From NCBI RefSeq assembly GCF_034190915.1, contig NW_026947496.1, positions 34,716,001 to 34,780,000 of the forward strand: DNA of 64,000 nt. Reading direction: 5' to 3'. Source of the stretch: Cavia porcellus. Taxonomy: Eukaryota > Chordata > Mammalia > Rodentia > Caviidae. The translations under genes were made by a program, and so were the position numbers. The first letter of the stretch is position 1. Every line of letters starts with the position of its first letter. The notes under the pieces are model-generated. The model was given only the letters and a program-made list of their open reading frames with translations, was not told where the DNA came from and did no database searches. Positions 42,401 to 43,737 of this stretch are shown piece by piece.

Positions 42401-43737
42401 GCATAGAACAGTCGTAAAAAGTCCCTCCCAAAAAACAAACAAACAAACAAAATAACGAGTACTATAACAGCACTCCCATAACCAAATTACAAACAAACTC
42501 AAGGCACCAACTTTACAGAAGAGGTAGGGTAGGGCCAAGATTGGTATCTTATAGGACTTGACTTACTGTATCACAATAGTTCTTAGCTAGGAGTACAATT
42601 TAGAATCACTCAAGAAGCTTTTTCTTTTTTGAACACATTCATGCAACAAAGGAATCCAGGTCCACAGGCATGGGGAAAGTTCCAGAAGAGAATCTGATTA
42701 ATACCTCTATTTTATAGGATCTATTCAAACTAATGGTTGAAATGGCATGTGCTCATCTAGATTACAAATCCTTTGAAGACAGAGATCAGATCAACCTCAA
42801 CCCTGGATCCCTAACTCCTCTTCCTATCTACCAGAGTTTCCTAAACAAGGTTTGCCAATTAATAGATTAATGACAACTGAATAACTACATTGAAGTATTT
42901 CATTTCTCCCATATTTGTCACACATAAAGACATCTTTCAGCTATTAACTATATGTGGTCCACGATACATTTTTTTGTGGTATTGTAGATTTAACTCAGGC
43001 CTCACTCAGGCGGGGCTGAGTGTTCTATCACTGATACACCATGACAAACACAATTTTTGTTTGTTTGTTTATACTGAGGATCAAACCCACAGCCTTAGCC
43101 TGCCAGGCAGTCACTTATGCCAGTGAGCTAAATCCTTGGCCCTTGTTTGTTTATTTTTGAGATGGAGTCTTGCTGTTACCCAGGCTGGTCTAAAACTCCC
43201 TGGCACAAGTGATCCTACTGTCTCAGCCTCCCAAGTAGCCAGGATTATAAATAAACATCATTGGACCTGGATCAGGAAATTTATCCAAAACAAAAACAAT
43301 TATATGTCTTTCTTATTCTGCCTTATGCTACGAGCCTCATTTTCCTTTTAATAAAACTAAGAAATTAAATTAGATTTCTAAGGTCCTCTCCTGTACTAAA
43401 ACATTAATAATATACAAAGAAGATCAAATCTCAAAACACCACCTATAGAAATCTAATTTTATTCTAACTGTAAGACTTTAAAGCAAAAAATTTTTAACTT
43501 CGGACTATTTTTAGAACCATTATTCCTAGAAACTCATCTTGCAGAAAAAGAATTCTTAGATACAATCTCCAAACAAGTTTAAATATCAAATGCTGAACAT
43601 ATTTACAAAACCTGTAAATACTATACCTTGACTTTGACAAGTCTTTTTGCTGTCTTGATCTTGGCTTCACAAAAGGCTCCTCTATATTTAGCACTCACAT
43701 CAGTGCCCACTGTCAAATAAGGAGGCTCATCAAGGGC
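1..43737 (-). CDS. ARID4B: ARID4B gene body, partial: 15 consecutive coding exons, both ends outside the window
   Basis: Fifteen minus-strand exons, given separately below, join in one frame to about 551 codons (1,655 coding bases) matching the N-terminal 553 residues of ARID4B. ARID4B is a nuclear subunit of the SIN3A-HDAC corepressor that binds chromatin through Tudor, PWWP-like, ARID and chromo-barrel modules; it is known for RB1 interaction, imprinting control together with ARID4A, and roles in the male germ line. Segments such as [20 protein letters not shown] and [16 protein letters not shown] fit ARID4B rather than its paralogue ARID4A. The initiator Met-Lys exon lies beyond the right edge, and the chromo-barrel and C-terminal regions lie beyond the left edge. 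Every junction is GT-AG with matching phase and no exon has an in-frame stop, so this is the intron-bearing functional locus and not a processed copy. Confidence 0.97.
2107..2150. repeat. (TA)n-rich microsatellite
   Basis: Alternating TATA with CA/TG interruptions within an intron. Confidence 0.8.
2280..2400 (+). repeat. MIR-like SINE fragment, old
   Basis: TTAAGTAACTGTTATGAGC, then GGCACT...TTTAACATATATTAAT, resembles the 3' part of MIR/L2-type repeats. Weak match by eye. Confidence 0.45.
3502..3609 (+). mobile_element. ID-like SINE (tRNA-Ala derived), young
   Basis: Starts GGGGCTGGGGATTTAGCTCA (Pol III A-box region), has the B-box GAATTCGATCCCTGG and an A-rich tail. It is flanked by identical AAAGCAAATAATA target-site duplications at 3489-3501 and 3610-3622. 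Antisense to ARID4B. Confidence 0.93.
3989..4024. repeat. (TG)n(TA)n microsatellite
   Basis: TGTGTGTATGTGTG followed by TATATATA. Confidence 0.85.
4942..5117 (-). CDS. ARID4B: ARID4B coding exon, acidic linker after ARID (residues ~468-526)
   Basis: The minus-strand acceptor TTTTCTAG precedes GGAAGTAAAAGA, and the donor is TCTGG|GTAAG. The exon is 176 bases: 58 codons plus two bases of a split Gly. It encodes [19 protein letters not shown] followed by an Asp/Glu-rich segment ending DDEKAKSG. This is a poorly structured, charged linker between ARID and chromo-barrel. Because 176 is not divisible by three, skipping this exon alone would shift the frame. Confidence 0.96.
5118..5437 (-). other. 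ARID4B intron (320 bp)
   Basis: Short intron with no recognisable repeat. It contains the A/T homopolymer at 5399-5417, close to the donor of the exon that precedes it on the gene strand. Confidence 0.9.
5399..5417. repeat. A19/T19 homopolymer beside a splice donor
   Basis: Nineteen A on the plus strand, so a T-run starting about 20 bases inside the intron downstream of the exon 5438-5675. U-rich tracts at this distance can enhance 5' splice-site use through TIA1-type proteins; that effect is an inference. Confidence 0.85.
5438..5675 (-). CDS. ARID4B: ARID4B coding exon, end of ARID domain plus charged linker (residues ~388-467)
   Basis: The largest exon here, at 238 bases. Acceptor TTTCCAG lies before ATATTTATATGG; donor is TCTCTG|GTAAATC. 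It starts by completing a split Lys, then [18 protein letters not shown], which is the last helix of the ARID fold ending near residue 398. After that come [20 protein letters not shown] and a Lys/Glu-rich stretch to KENIKPSL. The internal Met is not a start: the frame is open through the acceptor and matches the upstream exon. A T-run lies about 20 bases into the intron on the gene strand. Confidence 0.97.
5883..5985 (+). mobile_element. B1-like SINE, diverged
   Basis: 7SL-derived motif series: CCTATGATCTCAGCATTTAG, AGGCAGAAGGACTGCC, TTCAAGGCCAGCTACATA. Tail A-rich. Confidence 0.75.
6003..6130 (+). mobile_element. B1-like SINE, diverged
   Basis: CAGGTATGGTGCCACATACC, TATAATCCCAGCAATGTGGG and an A-rich tail. 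Directly follows another B1. Confidence 0.75.
6416..6520 (+). mobile_element. ID-like SINE, young
   Basis: Near-consensus copy with anticodon-arm hairpin GCCTGCCTTGCAAGCAGGC. Flanked by identical 19-bp target-site duplications AAGAAAAAGAGACTGTGGG at 6397-6415 and 6521-6539. Confidence 0.95.
6620..6720 (+). repeat. MIR-like SINE fragment
   Basis: AAACTAAGGTTTAGGAGAAT ... TGGCAGAAGCACAATTCAAA follows the MIR core pattern 'gaggttaag ... ggcagagccaggattcaaa'. Confidence 0.6.
6752..6840 (-). mobile_element. ID-like SINE, old
   Basis: The plus strand shows the reverse complement pattern: a GGTGCTGAGAATG..-type B-box region, then ACCACTGAGTTACACC (A-box complement) and CAGCC. Confidence 0.6.
6841..6955 (-). 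mobile_element. B1-like SINE, old
   Basis: Reverse-complement B1 order: TTTTTCAGACAAGGTCC ... TCTTCCTGCTCTCAGCCTAC ... ATGTGTGCCATC. It abuts the old ID on its 5' side, suggesting an ancient ID/B1 pair. Confidence 0.6.
7193..7290 (-). CDS. ARID4B: ARID4B coding exon, ARID domain C-terminal half (residues ~356-388)
   Basis: 98 bases: acceptor CCATTAG, donor AAAAA|GTAAGT. It encodes [18 protein letters not shown] and then [15 protein letters not shown]. The W-x-x-V/I-x-x-x-L-G-I pattern and the SAA-GYNVK segment are hallmarks of the helix 4-6 part of ARID domains, which contacts DNA. The phase (32 codons plus two bases) matches the next exon. Confidence 0.97.
7291..8086 (-). other. ARID4B intron (0.8 kb), inside the ARID domain
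   Basis: AT-rich sequence with no repeat or gene that I can name. Confidence 0.9.
8087..8181 (-). CDS. ARID4B: ARID4B coding exon, ARID domain core (residues ~324-355)
   Basis: 95 bases: acceptor TTTAACAG, donor GATAAC|GTAAGT. It encodes the ARID core: [20 protein letters not shown] then [12 protein letters not shown]. The F-M-E-x-R-G-T-P-I motif is completed across the previous junction, and the L-x-x-L-V-x-x-x-G-G-F motif is intact. This is the most conserved part of the window and decides the family assignment. The Arg/Lys choices ([10 protein letters not shown]) and [10 protein letters not shown] are ARID4B-like, not ARID4A-like. Confidence 0.98.
8182..9605 (-). other. ARID4B intron (1.4 kb)
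   Basis: Contains a damaged ID element near 8716 and a short (TA)n at 9237-9252. Otherwise unrecognised AT-rich sequence. Confidence 0.9.
8716..8793 (+). mobile_element. ID-like SINE lacking the anticodon arm
   Basis: CTGGGGATTTAGCTCAGTGG runs directly into GGCAAGGTCATGAATTCGAG; the CCTGCCTTGCAAGC arm is deleted. Two TACGTTGTG copies at the poly(A) end suggest a local duplication. Confidence 0.8.
9606..9678 (-). CDS. ARID4B: ARID4B coding exon, start of ARID domain (residues ~300-324)
   Basis: 73 bases: acceptor AAAATTAG, donor GACAGAG|GTGAG. It encodes [20 protein letters not shown] and MEDR. The E-R-x-x-F-L-x-x-L-x-x-F-M-E-x-R pattern is helix 1 of the ARID fold. The Glu-rich start continues the acidic run of the preceding exon. 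Phase: 24 codons plus one base of a split Gly. Confidence 0.97.
10355..10425 (+). repeat. L2/MIR-type ancient repeat fragment
   Basis: CATTCATTCAATAAACATTT, then AATGAGCACC and GGCACTATACTAGGTGCC, is the widely shared L2 3'-region pattern. Confidence 0.6.
11490..11612 (-). mobile_element. B1-like SINE
   Basis: Plus strand: TTTTTTGAGACAGGGTCTCA, CTATGTAGCCCAGGCTGGCC, CAGCCTCCTAAGTGCTGGGA, then TTACAG. Clear reverse-complement B1. Confidence 0.9.
11722..11787 (-). mobile_element. ID-like SINE fragment, old
   Basis: TACTGGGTACTGAATCCAGG followed by CTTTTGCATG and TCCTCAGCCC in reverse-complement ID order, preceded by a long T-run. Confidence 0.6.
11795..11915 (-). mobile_element. B1-like SINE, old
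   Basis: TTTTTGAGTCAAACCTTCTC ... GATCCTCCTGCTTCAACTTG ... GGCTGGGATTTTAGGTGTAC. Confidence 0.6.
12742..12896 (-). CDS. ARID4B: ARID4B coding exon, acidic region before ARID (residues ~248-299)
   Basis: 155 bases: acceptor TTTCCAG, donor GAAGAG|GTAAAT. It encodes [31 protein letters not shown] and a Glu/Asp tract of mixed GAA/GAG/GAT codons. The first part is the end of the RBB1NT (PWWP-like) region. The serine cluster followed by acidic residues looks like a run of casein-kinase-2-type sites; that is an inference from composition. Confidence 0.96.
12974..13090 (+). mobile_element. B1-like SINE, diverged
   Basis: AGGCAAGGTGGAACACGCCT, AAAACTGAGGAAGAAGGATT, GTACAAGTTCAAGGTTAGCT, ACTGTCTCAGAAAT. 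Confidence 0.75.
14077..14172 (+). mobile_element. ID-like SINE near an exon
   Basis: GGGGTCAGGGCTCTGTGGCA, GCTTGCCTGGCAAGCATG, GAGTTCAATCCCCAGTACC and a poly(A) tail ending about 40 bases from exon 14214-14290, on the intron side of its donor. Confidence 0.85.
14214..14290 (-). CDS. ARID4B: ARID4B coding exon, RBB1NT region (residues ~222-248)
   Basis: 77 bases: acceptor ATTGTAG, donor AAACAAG|GTAAGG. It completes a split Phe and encodes [20 protein letters not shown] and AILKQ. It lies in the N-terminal RBB1NT/PWWP-like region thought to take part in chromatin and DNA contact. One base of a split Ala codon is carried to the next exon. Confidence 0.96.
14728..14872 (+). mobile_element. B1-like SINE with internal duplication, diverged
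   Basis: AACCACGCATAGTGGTACAA through GACCATGTCTTCTAAAAATG. Two related 'GCCTGAGTTCCATAG / AACCTAAGCTGCATAG' blocks reflect the duplicated B1 segment. Confidence 0.75.
15215..15512 (+). mobile_element. Ancient L1 3' UTR fragment (L1M-like)
   Basis: Recognised from the old mammalian L1 3' UTR: ATTCAAAGTGTACAATGTGA, TGAAATGATTACCACAATGA, CTCTTAGCAAATATCAAATA, TTAGGAACTATAGTTATGCT and CTGAAAGTTTGTATCCTTTG in the right order. Confidence 0.8.
15740..15836 (-). mobile_element. ID-like SINE (first of two serial insertions)
   Basis: Reverse-complement ID: AGTACTGGGGATTGAACTCA ... TTGAGCTAAATCCCTGGCCCC. Flanked by AACCATGTAATTCTTT (15724-15739) and AAACATGTAATTCTTT (15837-15852). Confidence 0.9.
15853..15957 (-). 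mobile_element. ID-like SINE (second of two serial insertions)
   Basis: GGTACCAGGGTCAAACTCAG ... GCTGGGCTAAATCTCCAGCCCC. The tail position is a (TG)n/G-run. It is followed by a third copy of the target, CACCATGTAACTGTT, starting at 15960. Confidence 0.88.
16166..16279 (+). mobile_element. ID-like SINE, young
   Basis: Near-consensus copy with a long A-tail. Identical target-site duplications AAGAATAAACCCTA at 16152-16165 and 16280-16293. Confidence 0.93.
16312..16457 (+). mobile_element. B1-like SINE with internal duplication
   Basis: CCGGCTGGTGGTACACAGCT, CAGCACTCGGAGGGCTGAGG, and two blocks 'GACCAGCCTGGGCTACAAAGT' / 'GGCCAGCTTGACCTACATAGT', ending ACTCTGTCTCAAAAAG. Confidence 0.9.
16495..16584 (+). 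mobile_element. ID-like SINE
   Basis: GGGCTGGGGATTTAGCTTAG through GAGTTCAATCCCCGCTATT and an A-run. Flanks AAGTATTAGGTACT and AAGTATATCAGGTACT look like a target-site duplication. Confidence 0.88.
16875..17027 (-). mobile_element. B1-like SINE with target-site duplication
   Basis: Reverse-complement B1 (TGAGACAGGATTTGCTATAT ... CCTGCCTCAGCCTTCCAAGT). Flanked by TATAGAGAAGTTTT at 16861-16874 and 17028-17041. It ends about 25 bases from the donor of exon 17066-17145. Confidence 0.9.
17066..17145 (-). CDS. ARID4B: ARID4B coding exon, RBB1NT/PWWP-like region (residues ~196-222)
   Basis: 80 bases: acceptor TTTTAAAG, donor AAATT|GTGAG. It encodes [20 protein letters not shown] then SFKDGK. This is the beta-rich part of the PWWP-like domain. 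The paired C-P-D-C cysteines are seen directly, but there is no evidence here that they bind a metal. The phase leaves two bases (TT) for the Phe completed by the next exon. Confidence 0.97.
18175..18273 (-). mobile_element. ID-like SINE, young
   Basis: Reverse complement of a near-consensus ID. Identical target-site duplications CCATTTGTGCATTTT at 18160-18174 and 18274-18288. Confidence 0.94.
18501..18575 (+). mobile_element. ID-like SINE, old
   Basis: GGGCCAGGGATATAGTTGAG, GTGCCTGCCTGGCAAGTGTG, CAGTTTGATTTCCAATAA. Confidence 0.75.
19185..19275 (+). mobile_element. ID-like SINE
   Basis: CCAGGTATTTAGCTCAGCAG, CTTCTTGGCAAGTGTAAGGT, GAGTTCAATTTTTGGTACC. Confidence 0.85.
19873..19990 (+). mobile_element. 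B1-like SINE, no internal duplication
   Basis: AAGTGTGGTGATGCACATCT, GGAAGGCTGAGTCAAGAAGA, AGCCCAGCCTGGGCAACTTA. Confidence 0.8.
20911..21049 (-). CDS. ARID4B: ARID4B coding exon, serine/acidic tract and start of PWWP-like region (residues ~149-195)
   Basis: 139 bases: acceptor TCCCTAG, donor GCATTG|GTGAGT. It encodes [35 protein letters not shown] and [12 protein letters not shown] six-serine run followed by alternating Asp/Glu is a low-complexity linker. The L-G-K-V-V ... W-F-P-A-L pattern begins the PWWP-like fold. Forty-six full codons follow the split Ile. Confidence 0.97.
22135..22275 (-). mobile_element. B1-like SINE with internal duplication
   Basis: Plus strand: TTTTTTGAGACAAGGTCTCA, TGTAGTCCAGCTAAGGACAG, CTTTGTAACCCACGCTAGCC, TAGCCTCCTAAGTGCTGGAA. 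Confidence 0.88.
22544..22657 (+). mobile_element. ID-like SINE, young
   Basis: Near-consensus copy. Identical 15-bp target-site duplications AGAGTATGAGGCCCT at 22529-22543 and 22658-22672. Confidence 0.95.
23759..23845 (+). mobile_element. ID-like SINE, old
   Basis: AGGCTAGAAAATAGCTCAGT, GTAGAGCAGCTGCCTACCAC and TTTTGATCCCAGAACCATC keep the tRNA-Ala layout. Confidence 0.7.
24137..24250 (+). mobile_element. ID-like SINE, young
   Basis: GGTTGGGGATTTAGCTCAGT through GAGTTCGATCCCCAGTACTG and a long A tail. Flanks AAAAAACTGAGCTAGG and AAAAAACTGACCCAGG are probable target-site duplications. Confidence 0.92.
24503..24560 (+). mobile_element. ID-like SINE fragment
   Basis: TGCTGGGAATGTAGGTCAGG, GGTATAGCACTTGCCTAAAA. 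Its B-box half is missing, and the next element starts directly after it. Confidence 0.65.
24565..24712 (+). mobile_element. B1-like SINE with internal duplication
   Basis: AGCCAGGCAAGATGACACTC, CAGCACTTGGGAGGCTGAGG, GAGACCCTGTCTCAAAGC. Confidence 0.9.
25279..25412 (+). mobile_element. B1-like SINE
   Basis: AGCTGGATTTGGAGGTACAT, GTAGGAGGCTGAGGCAGGAA, GAGTTCAAGGTCAGCTACTC. Confidence 0.85.
25970..26107 (+). mobile_element. B1-like SINE with internal duplication
   Basis: GTCATGGTGGCACACTCCTG, CACTTGGGAGGCTGAGGCAG, GAGCCAGCCTGAACTGCATA, GACCCTGTCTCAAAAAG. Confidence 0.9.
26380..26525 (+). mobile_element. B1-like SINE
   Basis: GCCAGGTATGGTGGTACATG, TTCAAGCCAGCCTTGAAACC, AACCTTATCTCAAAAAAAT. 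Confidence 0.88.
26556..26720 (+). mobile_element. B1-like SINE with internal duplication
   Basis: AGCAGGACATGGTGGCTCAT, CCAGCACTTGGGAGGCTGAG, AAGGCCAGCTTGTGCTACAC, ACCAGAATGGACTACAGAAG. Confidence 0.92.
26900..27030 (+). mobile_element. MIR SINE
   Basis: Core MIR pattern: GATTAAGCACCTTGCCCAAA, then ATCATAGCAAGGAATGGCAG and AGCCAGAATTCAAATCCAGG. Confidence 0.8.
27155..27268 (+). mobile_element. B1-like SINE, old
   Basis: AGGGTGGCATATACCTGCAA, AGGCTGAAGCAAGATGATCA, AGCCCAGTCTAGGTAACTTA. Confidence 0.7.
27279..27345 (+). mobile_element. ID-like SINE fragment
   Basis: GCACAGCGCCTGCCTGGCAA followed by AATTTGATTCTCCATAC. It follows a B1, another B1-ID neighbour pair. Confidence 0.65.
27455..27506. 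repeat. (CA)n microsatellite
   Basis: CATACACATACACATA followed by at least 15 CA units. Confidence 0.95.
28095..28245 (+). mobile_element. MIR SINE, diverged
   Basis: TAGAGCACAGTTGAGTTTAA, TTTTCCTAATTCTAATAAGA and TGTGATACTGAAATTAAATA follow MIR order (…'tcctcatctgtaaaatg…gaggattaaat'). Confidence 0.6.
28755..29474 (+). mobile_element. L1-tail retroposon, 720 bp, with perfect target-site duplication
   Basis: Flanked by identical 16-bp target-site duplications AAATAAAAGCATGATA at 28739-28754 and 29475-29490. The 5' part (to about 29000) is GC-richer and not otherwise recognised. The 3' part consists of imperfect repeats of about 150 bp, each containing TGTGGTAACCATTTTGG- or TATGGTAACCATTGTTGAT-type cores and TTTATTCTGTT, ending AATAAAATTTAAAAAAG. 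The same 3' motifs occur in the L1-derived elements at 37093, 48244 (minus strand) and about 59740. Non-coding; the overlapping short ORFs lack any domain. Confidence 0.85.
29781..29872 (-). CDS. ARID4B: ARID4B coding exon, linker after Tudor region (residues ~119-149)
   Basis: 92 bases: acceptor TACCCACAG, donor CCATAT|GTAAGT. It encodes [20 protein letters not shown] and [10 protein letters not shown]. The basic K-K-T-N-R-G-R-R segment is strongly conserved in ARID4 proteins and could contribute to DNA binding or nuclear import (inference). The NHIPEEE continuation across the junction marks ARID4B. The intron that follows in the gene, up to exon 20911-21049, is the longest fully contained one at 8.7 kb. 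Confidence 0.97.
29873..32520 (-). other. ARID4B intron (2.6 kb)
   Basis: Mostly unrecognised AT-rich sequence. An old ID/B1 remnant lies near 30270-30415 and a weak L2-like stretch near 31135 and 31945-32210. Confidence 0.85.
31945..32215 (+). repeat. L2-like ancient repeat, weak
   Basis: ACATTCATTCAGTTCCTCCC, TGTGCTAAGTACTGTTAAAG and AGTGAAGGAAGGTTTCCCGA recall a widespread mammalian L2-type repeat. By eye only. Confidence 0.4.
32521..32600 (-). CDS. ARID4B: ARID4B coding exon, Tudor domain C-terminal part (residues ~92-118)
   Basis: 80 bases: acceptor TTTACGTAG, donor AGTGAA|GTATGT. It encodes [20 protein letters not shown] then RHFAESE. The V-x-F-D-D-G-D-E-x-x-L-R-R motif is the Tudor signature shared by ARID4A, ARID4B and PHF20-type proteins. 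The polypyrimidine tract of this acceptor is an uninterrupted T-run (A-run on the plus strand, 32607-32633), unusual for its length of about 27. Confidence 0.97.
32607..32633. repeat. A27/T27 homopolymer forming a splice acceptor tract
   Basis: On the gene strand, 27 consecutive T followed by ACGTAG directly precede exon 32521-32600. It serves as the polypyrimidine tract. Confidence 0.95.
32966..33090 (+). mobile_element. B1-like SINE, old
   Basis: AAGGGCATAGATTTGTAATC, CTCTAGGAGGCTGAGGCAAT, GAGCCCAGTCTTGAAAATTT and a long A tail. Confidence 0.75.
33111..33283 (+). mobile_element. B1-like SINE with duplicated start and middle
   Basis: GGCCAGGTATGGTGAAACAT is followed by a second copy of the start, AGCCAGGTATGGTGATAGAT. 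The usual body and two 'GGCTAC/GACTAC' blocks come next. Confidence 0.88.
33284..33382 (+). mobile_element. B1-like SINE, 5'-truncated
   Basis: ATGCCTGTAATATCAGCACA, AGAGGCTAAGGTTGGAGGAC, GAACTACATGGCAATACCTT. Confidence 0.75.
33521..33605 (+). mobile_element. ID-like SINE
   Basis: GGTTGGAGATTTAGCTCTGC, GACTGCCAGGCAAGTGTGAG, GTGAGTTCAATCTCCAGTAC. Confidence 0.85.
33940..34015 (+). mobile_element. ID-like SINE, old
   Basis: GGACATGGTAATATAACTCA, GTAGAACACTTGCCCTAGTA, TTGGTTCCAACTCCAG. Confidence 0.7.
34417..34490 (+). mobile_element. ID-like SINE
   Basis: AGGGCTGGGGATACAGCTCA, GCACCTGCCTGGCAAGTGAG, TGAATTCAATTCCCAGTAAG. Confidence 0.87.
34515..34655 (+). mobile_element. B1-like SINE
   Basis: AGCCAGGTGTGGTGGCACGT, GCACTAGGGTGGCTGAGGCA, CCCTGTGAAACTGTTTCTAA and an A tail leading into a (CA)n tract. 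Confidence 0.9.
34662..34746. repeat. (CA)n microsatellite with GC interruptions
   Basis: ACACACGCGCGCACACACAC-type start, then more than 20 uninterrupted CA units to 34746. It grew from the A-tail of the adjacent B1. Confidence 0.95.
34770..34910 (+). mobile_element. B1-like SINE with internal duplication
   Basis: AATGTGGTGGCTAAGTCCTG, CAAGAGGCTGAGGAAGGATT, GACCAACCTGGGCTACATGA, ACCAGCCTGGAATGCATAGT. Confidence 0.88.
35525..35598. repeat. Compound (CA)n(CAG)n microsatellite
   Basis: About 20 CA units followed from 35567 by seven CAG units, a CTG interruption and more CAG. Intronic; on the gene strand it reads CTG. Confidence 0.95.
36384..36470 (-). mobile_element. ID-like SINE, old
   Basis: Long T-run, GTATTGGGACTGAAACTCAG, GACCTCACATTTGTCAGGTA, GTGCCATGCC; the 5' end is missing. 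Confidence 0.7.
36516..36602 (+). mobile_element. ID-like SINE
   Basis: GGGGTTGAGGATACAGCTTA, GTACCTGCCTGGCAAGGGCA, TGAGTTTGATTTCTGATACT and an A tail. Confidence 0.85.
36737..36827 (-). CDS. ARID4B: ARID4B coding exon, Tudor domain N-terminal part (residues ~62-92)
   Basis: 91 bases: acceptor ATATTTTAG, donor ACTGTAG|GTAAGA. It encodes [20 protein letters not shown] and [10 protein letters not shown]. Tudor beta strands and the aromatic W-Y pair can be recognised. One base (G) of the split Val is carried into the next exon. The exon starts immediately with GTAGG, so the acceptor reads TAG|GTAGG. Confidence 0.97.
37093..37729 (+). mobile_element. 5'-truncated L1 (3' UTR only), 637 bp
   Basis: Target-site duplications AATCACTGCCTG at 37081-37092 and 37730-37741, with a poly(A) tail before the second. 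The body matches the 3' UTR of the minus-strand L1 at 48244-51636: GTATATTTAAGTGTATAAGA, TTGAACAGAACTGTTTGCAG, GACAATATGTAATCCATTAA, CTAGTGATTTCCTACTGTTT. Its first half holds one of the TACGGTAACCATTGTTGAT repeat units. Confidence 0.9.
38134..38275 (+). mobile_element. B1-like SINE with internal duplication
   Basis: CTGGATATGGTGGTGCATGC, CCCATAATCCCAGTACTCTG, CTGCACTACATGGAGAGACC. Confidence 0.88.
38805..39235 (+). repeat. Old LTR-like dispersed repeat, split by an ID
   Basis: The 3' end GAACTGAAACCTCTATAAAC, TGTGAGCCATAATAAGCCTT, GGGTGTTCAGTATTTTGGTT resembles polyadenylating ends of mammalian MaLR-type LTRs. A related copy lies at 55245-55530. The 5' limit is uncertain. Confidence 0.45.
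38874..38984 (+). mobile_element. ID-like SINE inserted in the LTR-like repeat
   Basis: GGGCTGGGGATTTAGCTCAA, GTGCCTGCCTGGTAAGCACG and a long A tail. GTGAGTTC is locally duplicated in the B-box region. Flanks AAGAGTGTGAGCAC and AAGAGTGAGCAC are probable target-site duplications. Confidence 0.88.
39236..39356 (+). mobile_element. MIR SINE, 3' part
   Basis: CTTCTTCTGTAAAAAACTTT, AATGAGGATTAAATGAACTA, CAAGTGCGAAATAAATGGTA, GCTGTTATAA match the MIR 3' half in order. Confidence 0.8.
39478..39566 (-). mobile_element. ID-like SINE
   Basis: GGTACAGAGGATTGAACTCA, TGCCAAGCAAGCACTTATGC, CAGCTAAACCCCTGACCCC in reverse-complement ID order. Confidence 0.88.
40478..40543 (-). CDS. ARID4B: ARID4B coding exon, N-terminal Tudor region (residues ~40-61)
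   Basis: A 66-base exon (exactly 22 codons, phase 0 at both ends): acceptor TTTCTAG, donor CTAAAG|GTAATT. It encodes [20 protein letters not shown] and LK. It is too short to be found by ORF length. It was found by following the ARID4B frame and is supported by both splice sites. Being a phase-0 exon divisible by three, it could be skipped without a frameshift. Confidence 0.97.
40924..41008 (+). mobile_element. ID-like SINE, old
   Basis: TAGGGTTGGTGATGTAGCTC, GTAGAATGCTTATTTACCAT, TTAGATTCCCAGCACC. Confidence 0.75.
41780..41865 (+). mobile_element. ID-like SINE, old
   Basis: AGCTAGGAACACTGTAACTC, GTGCCTAACGTGAGTGAAGC, TAGTTCAATCTCTACTACC. Confidence 0.65.
42336..42432 (+). mobile_element. 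B1-like SINE, internally deleted
   Basis: AGGCTGGGCATGGCAGTGCA, TCTATAATCCCAGCACTTGG, GCCAGCCTGAACTGCATAGA. Confidence 0.85.
42578..42690 (+). mobile_element. MER5-type hAT DNA transposon fragment
   Basis: ATAGTTCTTAGCTAGGAGTA, ATTTAGAATCACTCAAGAAG, GAATCCAGGTCCAC resembles a MER5-type non-autonomous element. By eye. Confidence 0.5.
42970..43058 (-). mobile_element. ID-like SINE, old
   Basis: TGGTATTGTAGATTTAACTC, AGGCCTCACTCAGGCGGGGC, TGTTCTATCACTGATACACC. Confidence 0.5.
43063..43142 (-). mobile_element. ID-like SINE
   Basis: TACTGAGGATCAAACCCACA, CCTGCCAGGCAGTCACTTAT, GAGCTAAATCCTTGGCCC. Confidence 0.82.
43148..43246 (-). mobile_element. B1-like SINE
   Basis: TTTATTTTTGAGATGGAGTC, TTGCTGTTACCCAGGCTGGT, CAGCCTCCCAAGTAGCCAGG. 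The wording is closer to a primitive 7SL-like monomer than to the other B1 copies here. Confidence 0.8.
43627..43737 (-). CDS. ARID4B: ARID4B second coding exon, first Tudor segment (residues ~3-39)
   Basis: 111 bases, 37 codons, phase 0: acceptor TTTTTTAG, donor GTCAAG|GTATAG. It encodes [31 protein letters not shown] and RLVKVK, the start of the interdigitated Tudor module. In the family the protein begins Met-Lys just before this point. Those two codons must come from an upstream exon, because here an AG acceptor directly precedes the Ala codon. I could not find a CTTCAT preceded by a splice-donor complement between 43738 and 64000, so the start exon is probably outside the window. Confidence 0.97.

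Larger units (their letters stand above)
40544..43626 (-). other. ARID4B intron (3.1 kb)
   Basis: Contains old IDs, one B1, a MER5-like fragment and an ID/B1 pair near 43063-43246. The stretch 41009-41779 is unrecognised. Confidence 0.9.

Noticed and set aside
1..43737. Paralogue ARID4A instead of ARID4B
   Set aside because: Diagnostic segments ([49 protein letters not shown]) fit ARID4B. ARID4A differs at these places by family knowledge.
1..43737. Processed pseudogene of ARID4B
   Set aside because: Fifteen exons are separated by GT-AG introns with correct phases and no disabling changes.
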